A DNA stretch of 64,000 bases. It comes from Fallopia convolvulus (lineage: Eukaryota > Streptophyta > Magnoliopsida > Caryophyllales > Polygonaceae). Positions 11,780 to 23,724 of the stretch are shown piece after piece (the first letter of the stretch is position 1; each line of letters starts with the position of its first letter). A program made the translations under genes and the position numbers. The stretch spans positions 11,652,091-11,716,090 of the forward strand of contig OZ024727.1 of assembly GCA_964016875.1 (NCBI GenBank), written 5' to 3'. The notes beneath the pieces were generated by a model. It searched no databases and was not told the origin of the DNA. It saw only the letters and a program-made list of their open reading frames with translations.

Positions 11780-14700
11780 TGAATAAAATCTTCCAAAAGT
11801 CAAGAACAAAGGATTTTTGTTTACGAGAGCTCCACAAAATAGGTGTACGACCAAGATAAATTAAGTAACTAGTAGTATAGGTGAAATCATCCTTATTATG
11901 GGTCCAATTAGCATCGGAGAACCCGGGAAGAGCAAAGGAAGGATCTCAATGTAGAAGAATACCTTGATGAGTTGTTCCTTTTATGTACCGAAGGAGATGT
12001 TTGAGAGCTCTCCAATGGGTGGTGGAAAGAGAGTGCATAAACCGCGATAGCTTATTAACAACATTTCCAATATCAAGTTGTGTAAGGGACATATATTAAA
12101 GATTCCCCAACATCATGCGATACTCAATAGAAGAATGAAGAAGAGGGTCAGTCGTCTTTTAAAGGACTTGAGAGGTGCACATGGGCGCTGAAATGGGATT
12201 AGAATCAAGCATGTTTACCTTGCTCAAGAGATCATGAATGTACTTTTGTTGACTTAAGAACAAAGCCTACGAGTGCTTTTGGACCTCAACACCAAGGAAA
12301 TAAGACAGATCACTGATATCCCTAAGATAGAATTAGTGAGAAAGTCGGTGAATCATATCTTCAAGCATAGGTGAGTGACTACTAGGGATTATAATATCAT
12401 CGACATAGACTAATAAGAAGAGAATAACATGATGACATTGATAAATAAACAGAGAAGAGTTTGTAACGTTGTTAATAAAACCGACCTAAAGAAGAAAGGT
12501 ACGCAACTCATGGTACCTTGCTCTCGAAGCCTGTTTTAGGCCACATATTGCTTTCTTGCGCTTAAAAACATGCGTATGATATATCTTGTTTGTGAACCAA
12601 AGAGGTTGAGCCAAGAAAACATCTTCATGTACGTAGAGAACCTTGCACGAATACATTGTTAACGTCAAGTTGACGAAAATACTAGCCACAAAACACATCA
12701 ATTGTCAACATAGTACGGACAAATAATAAGCTTGACAACCAGGCTGAATGTTTCAGTGAATTCACACCCGGGCCTTTGACGGAATCCCTTTGCAATGAGA
12801 CGAGCCTTGTACTTGTTGAGAGATCTATCGGGATGAAATTTAATACAAAAGACCCATTTATAGCCCACAACATTAATAATGGGCATAGGTGGAACAAGTT
12901 CTCAAGTCTCATTGGACCATAAAGTCGAGTATTCTGCAGCAATGTCTTGGCGCCAGTCAAGATCTTTTAAGGCTTGGGTGATGTTCTGAGGTTCTTTGTG
13001 AGTGTGGTTGTGGGCAAGAAAGTTGATCTTTTGGATGGATTTAGAAATATCATTTTGAGCCCGAGTAATCATGTTATTTGTTGGTTGTGGTTGTGGGGAG
13101 TCAAGGAGAGATGAGTTTGTAGTAGAGTTGGGTGGAGAAAGGGTGGTGGAGGTTGATGACTTGCGAGAGGTGGGCGTAGATGGGATAAGGTGAGGAGTGG
13201 AGGCATGGTTCTCGGTTGCTTGAGAAGAAGGTAACTCTAGATTAGGGTTTGAGATGGTAGGCGTAGAAGGAGAGGGAGCCTTGTACGGACAAATAATAAG
13301 CTTGACAACCAGGCTGAATGTTTCAGTGAATTCACACCCGGGCCTTTGACGGAATCCCTTTGCAATGAGACGAGCCTTGTACTTGTTGAGAGATCTATCG
13401 GGATGAAATTTAATACAAAAGACCCATTTATAGCCCACAACATTAATAATGGGCATAGGTGGAACAAGTTCTCAAGTCTCATTGGACCATAAAGTCGAGT
13501 ATTCTACAACAATGTCTTGGCGCCAGTCAAGATCTTTTAAGGCTTGGGTGATGTTCTGAGGTTCTTTGTGAGTGTGGTTGTGGGCAAGAAAGTTGATCTT
13601 TTGGATGGATTTAGAAATATCATTTTGAGCCCGAGTAATCATGTTATTTGTTGGTTGTGGTTGTGGGGAGTCAAGGAGAGATGAGTTTGTAGTAGATTTG
13701 GGTGGAGAAAGGGTGGTGGAGGTTGATGACTTGCGAGAGGTGGGCGTAGATGGGATAAGGTGAGGAGTGGAGGCATGGTTCTCTGTTGCTTGAGAAGAAG
13801 GTAACTCTAGATTAGGGTTTGAGATGGTAGGCGTAGAAGGAGAGGGAGGGATCGGAAGTTGCGGATGGATATTAGGGTTAGTATTAGGATTAGGGTGAGG
13901 ATGAATATTATGATTTAGATTAGGGTTAGGGAGCCGAAAAAGAGGCACAAAAAGTGTGCTTTAATGATCGTGGATAGGTTGAGAGTGTGGTGGTAGTGAC
14001 CATTTATGGAGGATGGTATAGACATGCTCGACAAATGTGATATGTTGAGATGTATAGATTTTAAAGGACTCGAGATCAAGGCAAAAAATATCCACTCTAT
14101 GTAAGTGAGTAACCAAGAAATGCACATGGGAGGGATTTAGGATCCATCTTGTTATAGTTATAAGGGTGCAACCAAGGATAGCACAAACAACCAAAATATT
14201 TTAATTTTTGATAATTAGGGTGAGTTAGAAACAACTTAAAGAAAGGAGAGAGATTTTGGATAGTAGGCATGGGCATCCTATTGATGAGATACATGGTTGT
14301 TTTGAAGGCTAGTTGCCAAAGTGATGTATAAAGACCATAATTAGACATGAGGGACAGTCCAATTTCGACAATATGGCAATGACGATGCTCGAAAAAACCC
14401 ATTGTGTTACGGTGTATCAGGAGGAGCAGTACGATGAATTATACCACTAGAGGCCAAAAAAGAGGCGAGGGCTAAATATTCACCATCATTGTCACAGTAG
14501 AGGACTTTGATTTTAGAGGTGAAATAATTTTCAACAAGTGCTTTGAATTGGACAAACGTGTCTTTCGTATCAGATTTCCATTTAAGGGAAAGAACCAAAT
14601 ATACCTGGTGAAGTGATCAATAAAATATAAGGTAGATCTGTAGTCGTCATGAGAGAGAGACAATGTGATGCCCATACATTTGAAAAAACAATTTCTAGAG

Positions 14701-15690
14701 GATAGGTAGACGGGATAGAAGATTGATGAAAAGGTAACTTGGACTTTTATTAATAAAGCAAGAGTTACAAAATTTTGAATTGGAAGGAAAACGTCATAGA
14801 TTAAAACTAAATTGAATAAACTTTAAAATTTGAGATGACAGATGACCAAACTATGATGCCATGAAGGGCTAGCGAACTAAACTATAAGAACTTAAGGAGA
14901 AATCAAAAGTGGTCAAGAATAGGCACCATCGACATAGGGACCACTAAGAAGTACCGTTTCCGAATGAGTTTTCTTCACAAGAAAGAAAGAGGTAAGAATT
15001 CTACTATAATATTATTTTGGGTGACAACCTGAGAGATAGAGATAATATTTTTTTATATTTGTGGCACATAAAGGACATTATCAAATTTAAAAGTTTTGTT
15101 GTTTGTAGGTAAACTAAAATTGCCAATTCTAGAGATGGAAAGACCATTACCGTTCCCAGCACGTAACTCATCCGGACCTTCATAGGGATAATGTTGGCTT
15201 AATGGTTGAAGATCATTCATTACGTGTTGAGACACGCCACTCTCAAGGAGCCAAGGATGATTGGAGTTAGTGACAATGTTGTCTTGTGATGGTTGGCGAG
15301 GAGCATAAGGTGGGCGTTGGGATGGTGGGCAAAGATATGGGGCAACTTGGCAAAATTCAAAGCAGTGGACCATGACATGACCTTGCATACCACACCATTG
15401 ACAATTCCCAAGGAACGAGCGAGGGGGAGGGGCTAGGTAATTAGGTTTGGGTGGATAAGTAGGGTTTCGTGAGTAATTAGGGTTTGTAGGATACTGGTTG
15501 TTTGGTTGAGGAGTCCACAAGCGATTTTGGGGCCATGAGGGATACTAGTGGGGTTCATTAGGAGGTGGGGTAGAAGACTGACTTGCTCGTCGCTACGATG
15601 AAGTTCTAAATTTTGACTTTGAATGAGACTTGGATTGCATTGTCATGATTGGGGTGGGAGAAGACGACGATGATTCACTAACTTCAATCT
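11780..15690 (-). pseudogene. Ty1/copia polyprotein, heavily decayed (Ale/Retrofit-like)
   Basis: Remains of a copia gag-pol read on the minus strand, broken by many stops and frameshifts. In order: a proline/asparagine-rich gag end with a single knuckle-like CQWCGMQGHVMVHC (about 15400); protease remnant WLLESGVSQHVMND; pre-integrase stretch to NVLYVPQI; integrase pieces with YFIDHFTRYIWFFPL (14.6 kb) and the conserved KYFGCLCYPWL...PCAFLGYSLT (14.1-14.2 kb); a Pro/Thr/Ser linker; reverse transcriptase blocks NVVGYKWVFCIKFHPD and AICGLKQASRARYHEL; the catalytic VYVDD at about 12395-12410; and RNase H traces near 11.9 kb (FSDANW). Domain order PR-INT-RT-RH shows copia; the motif wording is closest to Ale/Retrofit elements as I remember them. 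The linker-RT junction is duplicated. Confidence 0.85.
12713..13848. repeat. 570-bp tandem duplication inside the copia pseudogene
   Basis: The stretch starting GTACGGACAAATAATAAGC at 12713 recurs at 13283, and homology runs to AGAGGGAG at 13278 and 13848. The unit is 570 bp. By eye the two copies differ at only about four positions. The unit joins reverse-transcriptase coding DNA to the upstream linker, so the element now reads linker-RT-linker-RT. Confidence 0.95.
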
Positions 15691-15916
15691 TTAGTTGCAA
15701 CTCTTTAGTTGCAACTCTTCAGTCTTTCCCCTCCTCTCTCGCTCTGGGATTTGGCGGTTTGCAGAGGAAATGAAGATTGAAGGGGCCGATTGAAAATGAG
15801 AATAGATTAGGGTTTCTAATTTTTTTTTCACACAAAAATGGACTTCAGATTTTAAGCAGATATAAATGGGCTTATAAGGCCCATTGAACTGGACCACACA
15901 AGGATACGCTCATTCG

Positions 15917-16433
15917 GAATTTTTTTTTTTTTTACGGGAAACAATTAGGAGGGTCAGTTCATGGAGACACTGGTTGTCCTAGAAAATCCTCAAGGATGCG
16001 ATCTTGAAGATCTTTAGCAGTTGTGTCAATTAGGTCATTTCCATCATGAGAAGTCTTTGCGAGGAAGCCTGCCACTCTGTTGACCTCCCTGAAAATATGG
16101 CTAACGTGATGCGTTTTGAATCGCCTTAGTAGAAGGAGGATGTCAGCTCGCAGCATTTCACTCACCCATGGACAGCACCTTGCGCCTTTGATGGCGCTAA
16201 TCAGATTGAGGTTGTCTCCTTCGATCTAAATGTCCGAGATTCCAAGACGGATGGCATCTTGGATGCCTGCTCTAAGGCCAAGAGCTTCTGCAACAATTAT
16301 TGGTTGGAGCCCCGCATCTCCCGTGGCTCCACGAAATTGGTTCGCCAACATCGTTCCTAATTATGTATCCGAATCCTGCTTCACCGTTGTCTTTTTTAGA
16401 GCCATCGTTTGAATTTTCCACTTGTTAGTTTGT
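15917..16433 (-). mobile_element. 5'-truncated LINE (RNase H end)
   Basis: A 517-bp insertion with a 14-base poly(T) at 15920-15933, the complement of a LINE poly(A) tail. It is flanked by a perfect 13-bp duplication ATACGCTCATTCG (15904-15916 and 16434-16446). The minus strand encodes the end of a LINE ORF2 RNase H: a diverged NSNDGSKKDNGEAGFGYI, IEGDNLNLISAIKGARCCPW, and HIFREVNRVAGFLAKTSHDG near the C-terminus. A frameshift and an in-frame stop before IEGDN show it is dead. Heavy 5' truncation is the usual fate of target-primed insertions. Confidence 0.9.
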
Positions 16434-16446
16434 ATACGCTCATTCG

Positions 16447-17057
16447 ATATGACCGCCGTTAATATTTGGAGAATTGGATTATATAACATTTTGCAATTCC
16501 AACCATTTGATTTCTTTGTCCACAAAAACTTTTCGTTGGCCTTCAACATTTAATAAAGCCGCTAGGATATCATAGTAGTAACATGAGATCTTCGTTTTGA
16601 CTTGTAAAGGTAGTTTGACTCAATCAAGCAAGACCGTCCAATGTCCGAGTACTCTATGGCTCATTTGTGATGGATCATTAATATAATTTTTATTAATTAA
16701 TATGAATCTTTAATAGATTCATTCTAAGTGAAAAAACAGATAGAACCACCAGACAACACTTGTCCTAAGTTTTACATTGAAAATTAGTATAATGGACGAA
16801 CTTAACACTCCTACACATAAAAGAAAAAGGCAAAACGCAATGTCCAAATAAATTTACACCATTAATTGATACATGCATTATAAGAAATCCTATATCTTTG
16901 CATCAGTAAAAACCCCAACCCACACATGAGAGAGGAGGACAAAAACATCATGAAAAAAGCCTACAAATTCCAAACAGGGTACATGAGGAAAGAAAACATC
17001 TAGCTAGAAATGGTCGATGAGTACAAACTTAATTAAATCACCAACTTAAAATCAAGA
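16447..17057. other. Intergenic DNA and 3' flank of the 17-kb gene
   Basis: The left part probably belongs to the copia element's upstream LTR or the DNA it entered. The right part is the likely 3' UTR and downstream flank of the minus-strand gene ending at 17058. No other gene or repeat was recognised. Confidence 0.4.
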
Positions 17058-17672
17058 TCACTCATCAACCACTCTTCCATTCTTGGTCTTCCCTTGAGTG
17101 CAATAAACGGTCATATTCACCATCGGTCTTATTCTAAGACTCGCTGATGATTTCGCCCTCTCCATCCCTTTCTTTATCCTCCTCATTGCCCTCTCCCCGG
17201 CTGCCACGTGGCCACCCTGCAGAGACGAAGGCGACAGCGACGAACTCGCACGCTTCTTCCTCAGCATCAGCAGCTCCTTCCACAACACCGTGCATCTCGG
17301 CGGCCTTGGAGACACCTCTTCCTCAACGGACCATTTTCTTGGCTCCTCCACTTTAATATTAATATTGCTAAACGACGTCGTTTTCCTACGCCCCTTCTGG
17401 TCATCTTTCTCATTGATATTGCTCGTGTTCAAACTGATTTTACCCAGCCGATGAGGAGGTGTAGGGAAGAGCTTGCCTTCATAAGGGAGCTCATCAGCAC
17501 TGATCAGCATTGACCTATGGCTGGGGATGAACTCAAAATCGCCGCTCTTATTCCAAGTTTGTTTGTTGAATGGTGAGTTTGGAGTAATGGAGATGAAGTC
17601 ATCTTCGTTGAGGAAGTCGACCGAGAACGATATTTTGGGGCTTGTTTGGTAAGCTTCTAGAGAAGAAGACAT
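17058..17672 (-). CDS. DUF1645/membrane-associated kinase-regulator-like protein
   Basis: A single-exon gene of 204 codons, the best host-gene candidate in the left half of the window. The ATG at 17672 follows a CT/A-rich leader, and an A/T-rich TATA-like stretch lies about 100 bp upstream (near 17775). The protein is hydrophilic, with no signal peptide or membrane segment. Near residues 40-70 it has DFEFIPSHRSMLISADELPYEG, like the DFEF...ADELF..G module of the plant DUF1645 and MAKR-related families. The middle is basic and Ser-rich (KGRRKTTSFSNINIK). A LWKELLMLRKKRASSSLSPS block comes next, then a basic C-terminal tail (RRIKKGMERAKSS). Family members are plant-specific, often stress-responsive and of poorly known biochemistry. 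Assignment rests on motif wording only; that it is an expressed gene is more certain than the family. Confidence 0.6.
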   Translation of the reverse strand: MSSSLEAYQTSPKISFSVDFLNEDDFISITPNSPFNKQTWNKSGDFEFIPSHRSMLISADELPYEGKLFPTPPHRLGKISLNTSNINEKDDQKGRRKTTSFSNINIKVEEPRKWSVEEEVSPRPPRCTVLWKELLMLRKKRASSSLSPSSLQGGHVAAGERAMRRIKKGMERAKSSASLRIRPMVNMTVYCTQGKTKNGRVVDE

Positions 17673-17679
17673 GAAACTA

Positions 17680-18813
17680 GCTTTTTTCTTGTAGGATTGA
17701 TTTGCTCCGAGTGTGTTGTTTAGCGATCATATGAAGAGAAGAAGCAAGAGAATGGAATATGTACGTTAAAATAAAATAGGCTGGATTCCTTACCCCTGGC
17801 GTTGTTTGAATGAGTGTTATTTACATTATGATTGTTATTATTATAAAGTCGTCTCGAAATATTATTTTTTTAATAAATTAAATTTGCAGAGAAAGCTAAA
17901 GCAGGAACCTTTCCCTGAATTTAGGGCTAAGATTCGTTATCATTATCACTTCAAATGACAAACTAATTATATTTAATTCGGCCATATGTTTTGAAACGAT
18001 TGAAGTCACTTTGAGTTGCGCAACAATGCCGTACTATGTACTCGGTTACTAGCCGATTAGGTGCCAGAATGATCTAACAAGGGAAATGTTGGTGGAGTTC
18101 AAAGTGAAGTTCGTCTAACCTCAAGTTGTGTCACTTATGGTTTTCAATACTAGGCCAAGGCCTGTAAGGGCCTAGCTAGTCGTGAGCCATGACTCATGTC
18201 CCTTATTGCAAGTTGAGCTTCGATGCTCGTGCAAGGGTGCGTTAGCGGTTGTGTCCCACGGTGCACAGTGCGTCGTCTGATAAGTGTTGTTTGGATGGTT
18301 TTGGTAGTAAATTTTGGACTCACTCTAGCGTTTTGGAAGCGGTCTTGAGCATTCAACTATTTTGACCATGAGGAATGGTTTTGAAGCTTGAAAGTCTAAC
18401 TAAAACTGATTGGCCAATCTAGCTATACTAGATATGCTAGTTGAGCCACCAAAGCCATGTTGCATTAGGCAATGGGCGGATCCTTTGGGTTTCCATCGGC
18501 TAGTATGTCGGTTATATATGGACGGTGGAGCCGCTAGTTACGAAAGTTAGAGTGGTTGTGTCGCTCCTCCTTTCCCCCTCTCAGGGCCATTAATTAGCAC
18601 GGCAAGGCACACCACTTTATAGGTGTGTGGGTCGGCGTTTTGGGCCTCCTTTTATGGGCAAAGCCCACAAGTCACAATCATATCCATTCGATGGTTACAT
18701 TGTGTGTGGTTAAAATCGATTACGTTTACTTGTTGGGCTTTTATGGGCCGATATCAAAAGTCTACTGGATGGTCGATGCTCCATACCTATAAAAGACATG
18801 TCTTCAGCGTTGG
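17680..18813. other. Intergenic DNA, nothing recognised
   Basis: It includes the promoter side of the minus-strand gene ending at 17672. Further right there is a less AT-rich stretch (18.1-18.8 kb) without a convincing coding frame or terminal repeat. Confidence 0.4.
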
Positions 18814-19131
18814 ATTTGGACTAGGGCTGTCCAACAGGTTGATTCGACCCGCAACCCGTATTACGTGTTACGTGTCAACCCATAAAAAAAAAATATTGAC
18901 CCGTGAACCGACCCACAACCCGTTTTATGGGTTGCGGGTTTATGGGTCGGGTCACTGGTCAAACGGGTCAAAATTGACCCATTTGACCCTTTAATGACCT
19001 GTTTGACCCGCAAACAGGAACAATTCTACAGTAACAATCTACAATATGCATTATGTAACAAACCTGTTTTTAGCAATTCCAAACCAGAAATACTGAAATA
19101 CAATTAGCTCCAAAGTATTTTAATAGAAAGT

Positions 19132-20680
19132 TGATGTCATATAGTTTTACTTGGTTTGCATATGCATTTAGGTTTAGATTTCTCCTTTTCTAGCTTAGGT
19201 TTTGGTCTTTTTGTGTTGATTTTCGTATTATTCGTAGTATGGAGGTCTACACAATTTTATTTTGCTTTTATAGGTCATTTGATGGTGTTTTGGAGTCAAA
19301 TGGAGAGGAAGACATGAGGGCAAGATCTTAGTGAAGCTTAAAGACCACAACTAACACTAAGGAATGAAGATTTGAGGATTCCAAGAGCTTTCAAGAGGTG
19401 TGGAGGAGCTATTACAAGTCAAAATGCAAGCTAAGGAGTGAAGGAAGGGGTTAGAAGGGCCATCATGAGTCGTGGAGGCCATCACGAGCCAAGACAAGGG
19501 CAAACAGAGCAAATATGTTCTCTCAAATGGGAGATCACGGGTCGTGACCTAGGTCACGGGTCGTGATCAGGTCGCTGCGCGCGAGAGTTTTGGGCTTTTC
19601 TTGTTTCTTTTTGGGCCCGAGTTGGATTTATTTTTGGGATATCTTCTAGCATAAATTTTAGGGTTTTTATAAGACTACTTGGAGCTTAAGTTTTAGAGGG
19701 ATTATTATGCATCATTATTATTTTCTAATTACAAGAGAGAGAAGAGACAATTTCTAGGTTTTTAGTTTTTACGCTTTTTCAACTTGGGATTTTTGCACTT
19801 TTGGATCTACCTTTGTTTCTTCAATTGAATCTCTAGTAAGTTTCTCTTTCAATTATTGTTCTTATTTCTATTCCATGTTTGAATTAATTGTTTTGATCAT
19901 GAATTTAATTATGCTAGGCTAAACTCTATAGTTCTAAGGTTTGGTTGATCCCAACGATGTGAAGCGGATTAGATTCAATACCTTTTGCTTGAATTGAGTT
20001 GGAAAACTAATATGATTTGATTCTAGGGTCTTAATCTAATAGGTTTAACTTGTTAGAATCTTGTTTAGGTTGCGCATCGAGAGGTGGTAGTCTAAGTAAG
20101 TAAACAAAATAGAGAGAGCGCATCGAGAGGTGGTTTTATCTATTTGGAAAAACTAGAATTGAACATGAGATTAGTTTCTCATGTGGTTAATTGTCATAGA
20201 ATTTCTAGGTGTTTGAGTCAAGTTTGATGCATCACGAGAGTGGGGCGAGTTTGGTTTACCGTCTAGATTTCGAAGTGCTTAAAGGGTTTCTATCGGTTTT
20301 GTTTCGTCACGAGAGTGGGTTCTTAATTTGATAGAAGTACATTAAGTTAACCTTTGAGAAAAGTTAACTTATGACATTAGACAATAACCTTCATAACAAA
20401 ATATCCAACTCAGTTTAGGTAAAAGTGAGATTCAAACTCCGTGGATCAAAGTTGTGGGGATTCCTTGCCTTAGAACTTTGCTTTCTCATACATATTTACA
20501 TCGTTATTTACTTGTTTTACCTGTTTTTAATAGTTAGAATTACACCACAAATCACTATTTTTGACTTAGGAATTGGTTCATAGAATTAGCTAAAGCAGAC
20601 ATAATCCCCGTGATTCGATCCTGATCTACTACTACAGCAGATCTCGTATTCTTGCGAGTGTGTGGGAAACCATCACATCA
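19132..20680 (+). mobile_element. Solo LTR, probably Ty3-gypsy
   Basis: A 1549-bp LTR with inverted ends TGATGT...ACATCA and a perfect 5-bp duplication AAAGT (19127-19131 and 20681-20685), sitting inside the hAT element. It contains a GC-rich stretch (GGTCACGGGTCGTGATC, GCTGCGCGCGAG), TATA-like AT blocks and CGCATCGAGAGGTGG repeated twice (about 20074 and 20118). No internal domain adjoins it and its duplication is intact, so it is a solo LTR left by LTR-LTR recombination. The gypsy assignment is by general resemblance only. Confidence 0.88.
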
Positions 20681-20685
20681 AAAGT

Positions 20686-21106
20686 CTAAATACAATAATA
20701 CACCAATTCACCAAAGTACCAAACACAAAGGCTAAACTACACACCAAGGTACCAAATCAGAAATACAACCAGCAATTCAACACCAAAGTACCAAACAATC
20801 TGCAAGCTGAAATACATAAAAAGGTCCACAAAAGACATGAAATACAACACCAAAGTCTACTCTGATTCTCTAAACACAACCAAAGTACCAAACACAAAGC
20901 AAAGTAAAATTTCAAGCTTCAATCATGCAACAGCAATTCTACATTTTAGCCATTTCTGCAGCACCAATTTGCATTCTTCAATCCGAAAAACAGCTTTTGT
21001 ATTCTGCATTGAAATACTTAGAAAGTTAGAATATAAACACACAATTAACTAATTAAGTCACAGACATGGTAAAACCAATCAATAACCAAAAGCCTTAAAT
21101 TCTCAC
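20686..21106. other. hAT internal non-coding DNA
   Basis: Part of the hAT element between two nested insertions. It holds short irregular repeats of AAAGTACCAAACACAAAG-like words (20.70-20.91 kb), as often seen in subterminal regions of hAT elements. No coding frame was supported. Confidence 0.5.
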
Positions 21107-21592
21107 CGGGGACGGATCCAAGGGTGGGCTAGGGTTTGCTCTAGCCCACCCTAAAAAAAAGTTATAATAATATATATAAAGGAAGTTTCACATATTTTCA
21201 ATAGCATAGTTGGTAGGAGTACACTACCTTTTTCCCATCCAACCTGTGTTCGAGCTTTCTTCGTTGCATTTGTTAGGTTTTTTTAGTTCTAGTAGCTTTT
21301 TTCCCTTACATTTGTTTGTTTTTCTTTTCCAAGATCTTATAAAATAATATGTGTATTCTTTTTTTTTCAATTCTTATAAAATCATATTATCCCTTATCCC
21401 CACCAATCATATTTTTTCTTTATTATTTTTATAAAATCAATCTTTTATTCTTTAATTTATGTTTCGTTATTGTTTAATTATTGTAGTATCGGTCCTCCAA
21501 AAAAATTGAGACAATTATACATATGTCAATTTTAGTTCATAGTATAAGCTAAATTTAGCCCACCCTAATTTATTTTTCTGGGTCCGTCCCTG
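21107..21592. mobile_element. hAT-type MITE, 486 bp
   Basis: Its ends are inverted: the left end reads CGGGGACGGATCCA and the complement of the right end reads CAGGGACGGACCCA. Both continue into a shared AGGGTGGGCT block. The 8-bp duplication ATTCTCAC is perfect (21099-21106 and 21593-21600). The interior is AT-rich and non-coding. It is a non-autonomous hAT-like element nested within the larger hAT, just past the end of its transposase gene. Confidence 0.9.
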
Positions 21593-21614
21593 ATTCTCAC
21601 CATTACAAACACCA

Positions 21615-23724
21615 TCAACAAGCATAAAATGTGCTTTCAAAGACCTCCTTTGGAACATCCTCATCCGAATCATCCTCATCATCATTAATAATTTCATTGC
21701 TTGCACTTGCACGTAGCCAATCTTGAGTGAAAATAAGTGCTTGTACCATCTTATAAGATAAATAGCAAAATATATTAACATATACTTACATTTATATAAA
21801 TTAGATACTAACAATTTTTAAATACTTACTTCAGGTTTCAAGCTACTTGTGTAATCTGAAATAGTAAGTCTTTCAGTGCGGAATGCATATTCAGAAGGAC
21901 TGGTCGATATAGGAATGGCTAGGACATCTCGGGCCATGCGTGCAAGGATAGGATGCCTTTGGTGATTCTTCACCCACCACTCTAAAACATTTGTCTCTTT
22001 CTTTTCCGTCCTATCAGCCAAGTACAAGTCAAATTCTGATATGAAGTCCTCTTCACATTCATAATCTTCATCCTCAAAGAAATATATCCAATCTGATTCT
22101 TCACCTTCTCTGAATTGACGCATTTGTGACCCTTGATTTTCAGGCGGATTAAGCAGAGCTTTGTAGGCATCAAACAACTTATACGCAAAATCCTTTACAA
22201 CCTTCACAAACTTTTGTAAATTTGCTTCAATAAATAACCCTTTCAAAACATTTGTCACTCCACGCATTTTATGATAAGGATCAAGGAGTGCAGCCACAAA
22301 CATCAACAAATTCATCCTAATCAAATTTCCAAAATACTTGTCATATTTTTTCTTCATCTCACATCCAATCAGATTCAAATCAATGTCATCACCATTAATC
22401 AATTCATTCACCAACCTTGAACACACACCTATATGAAATACCATCCAATTGCTTGTGACGTACAAGGATCCCGAAATATGATTAGTCAAATTGTAAAACC
22501 CCTTCAAAAACGTTCTAAGAGATTCACATCTTTCCCAATCAGATATTTTCATTGGCCCCAATTCTGATCCCTCACGCAAGGCTGGAATATCCATTCTTTC
22601 AAACACATGTCGATATTTCATTACAGAATCCAACATTAAGTTGGTGGAATTCCACCTCGTAGGCACATCGTTCTTCAATGAAGTCTTATACTCGACCTTC
22701 ATTTGCTCTGCAAGCTTTTGGAAGCATCCAATCTCGAAGGAGAACCCCTAACATACTTAACCATGGCTCGGATCTTTGTGATATGTCGTCCACCAACTGC
22801 CATACCATCTTGCACAATCAGATTAATAACGTGTGCAATACATCTCACATGCAAATATTCCCCCTTAATGATGCCATCACACTTCTTAACTTTTTCCTTG
22901 ACATAATTACAAGCAACATCATTTTCCCCCACATTGTCAATAGTAATTGCCAAAAGCTTAGAAGTCAAACCCCAAAATCTCAAACAATCTTCAATAACTA
23001 TACAAATTGACTCTCCGGTATGGGTCGTGGTGGAAAAAATTGATAATTCTCTTTTGTAAAACCCATTTATCATCAACCCAATGAGCAGTCACACAAGTAT
23101 AATTATCATTTGCAACCGAAGTCCAAGTATCGATCGTCAAACAAACACGCACACAAGAAGTTGTAAAAAGCTCCTTTACTTGTCCCTTTCTTTCAAGTAA
23201 AGATCAAAACAAGCACGTCTTATAGTGTTACGAGAAGGCATAGTATATAAGGGCTGGGCAGCAAAGAAAGCATCGCTTAAACCTATCTTCTCTACAAATG
23301 TAAATGTCATCTCATCTCTAATCACCATTCGAACAACTTTGTCTCGAATATGCTTTGCATCAAATTTCCAATTCCTTACCCTAACATTATTATTATCACA
23401 ACTTTCTACAGTTAACTGAGTTTATGTACCTTCGCCTTGATTCATTGGATTTTCTTTGCACTTTTCCCTATTCCTCAAGAGATTTGAGGTGCCAGCCCTG
23501 CCCAAATCACATGCATAATCTGCCCTGTAGAACTTGCATGTAGCTCTCTTCAATTCATTCTCAGTATATGAAATAAAATCCTCCCAAAAATCTGCTCTTG
23601 TTTCTCTTGGTTTTTTTAACATGAGGTCTTCTACTTGCAACTTCAGCAGGAGAGTCATGAGTCTGATTTGCCTCACTCGTATCCATCTAATCAAATTCAA
23701 AACACTAAATATTAGAAATAACAT
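21615..23724 (-). pseudogene. hAT transposase (BED finger, RNase H fold, dimerisation), broken
   Basis: The transposase of the surrounding hAT element, related to RICESLEEPER-type proteins. From the N-terminus: a decayed BED zinc finger (23.5 kb, CKFYRADYACDLGRAGTSNL; the second metal Cys of the usual CxxC is replaced); MTFTFVEKIGLSDAFF; TIDTWTSVANDNYTCVTAHW (about 23.1 kb); the catalytic-core stretch AITIDNVGENDV...YLHVRCIAHVINLIVQDG; VPTRWNSTNLML; and the C-terminal dimerisation domain EWWVKNHQRHPILARMARDV. A GTAAGT donor at about 21833 and an AG acceptor before 21749 join it to a last exon (21749-21615) beginning MVQALIFTQDWLRAS. Frameshifts near 23190 and 22700 break the frame, so the copy cannot make a full protein. 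Confidence 0.88.

Noticed and set aside
13855..13935. Runs resembling telomere repeat (TTAGGGTT/GATTAGGGTTAGG)
   Set aside because: They are irregular and read on the minus strand as an Asn/Pro-rich linker (NPNLNHNIHPHPNPN) of the copia polyprotein; no true TTTAGGG array is present.
18840..18990. GGGTCGGGT-rich stretch as possible telomeric or G-quadruplex locus
   Set aside because: It lies directly inside the hAT terminus and matches the subterminal words of the same element at 27.6-27.75 kb and of the fragment at 41.5 kb.
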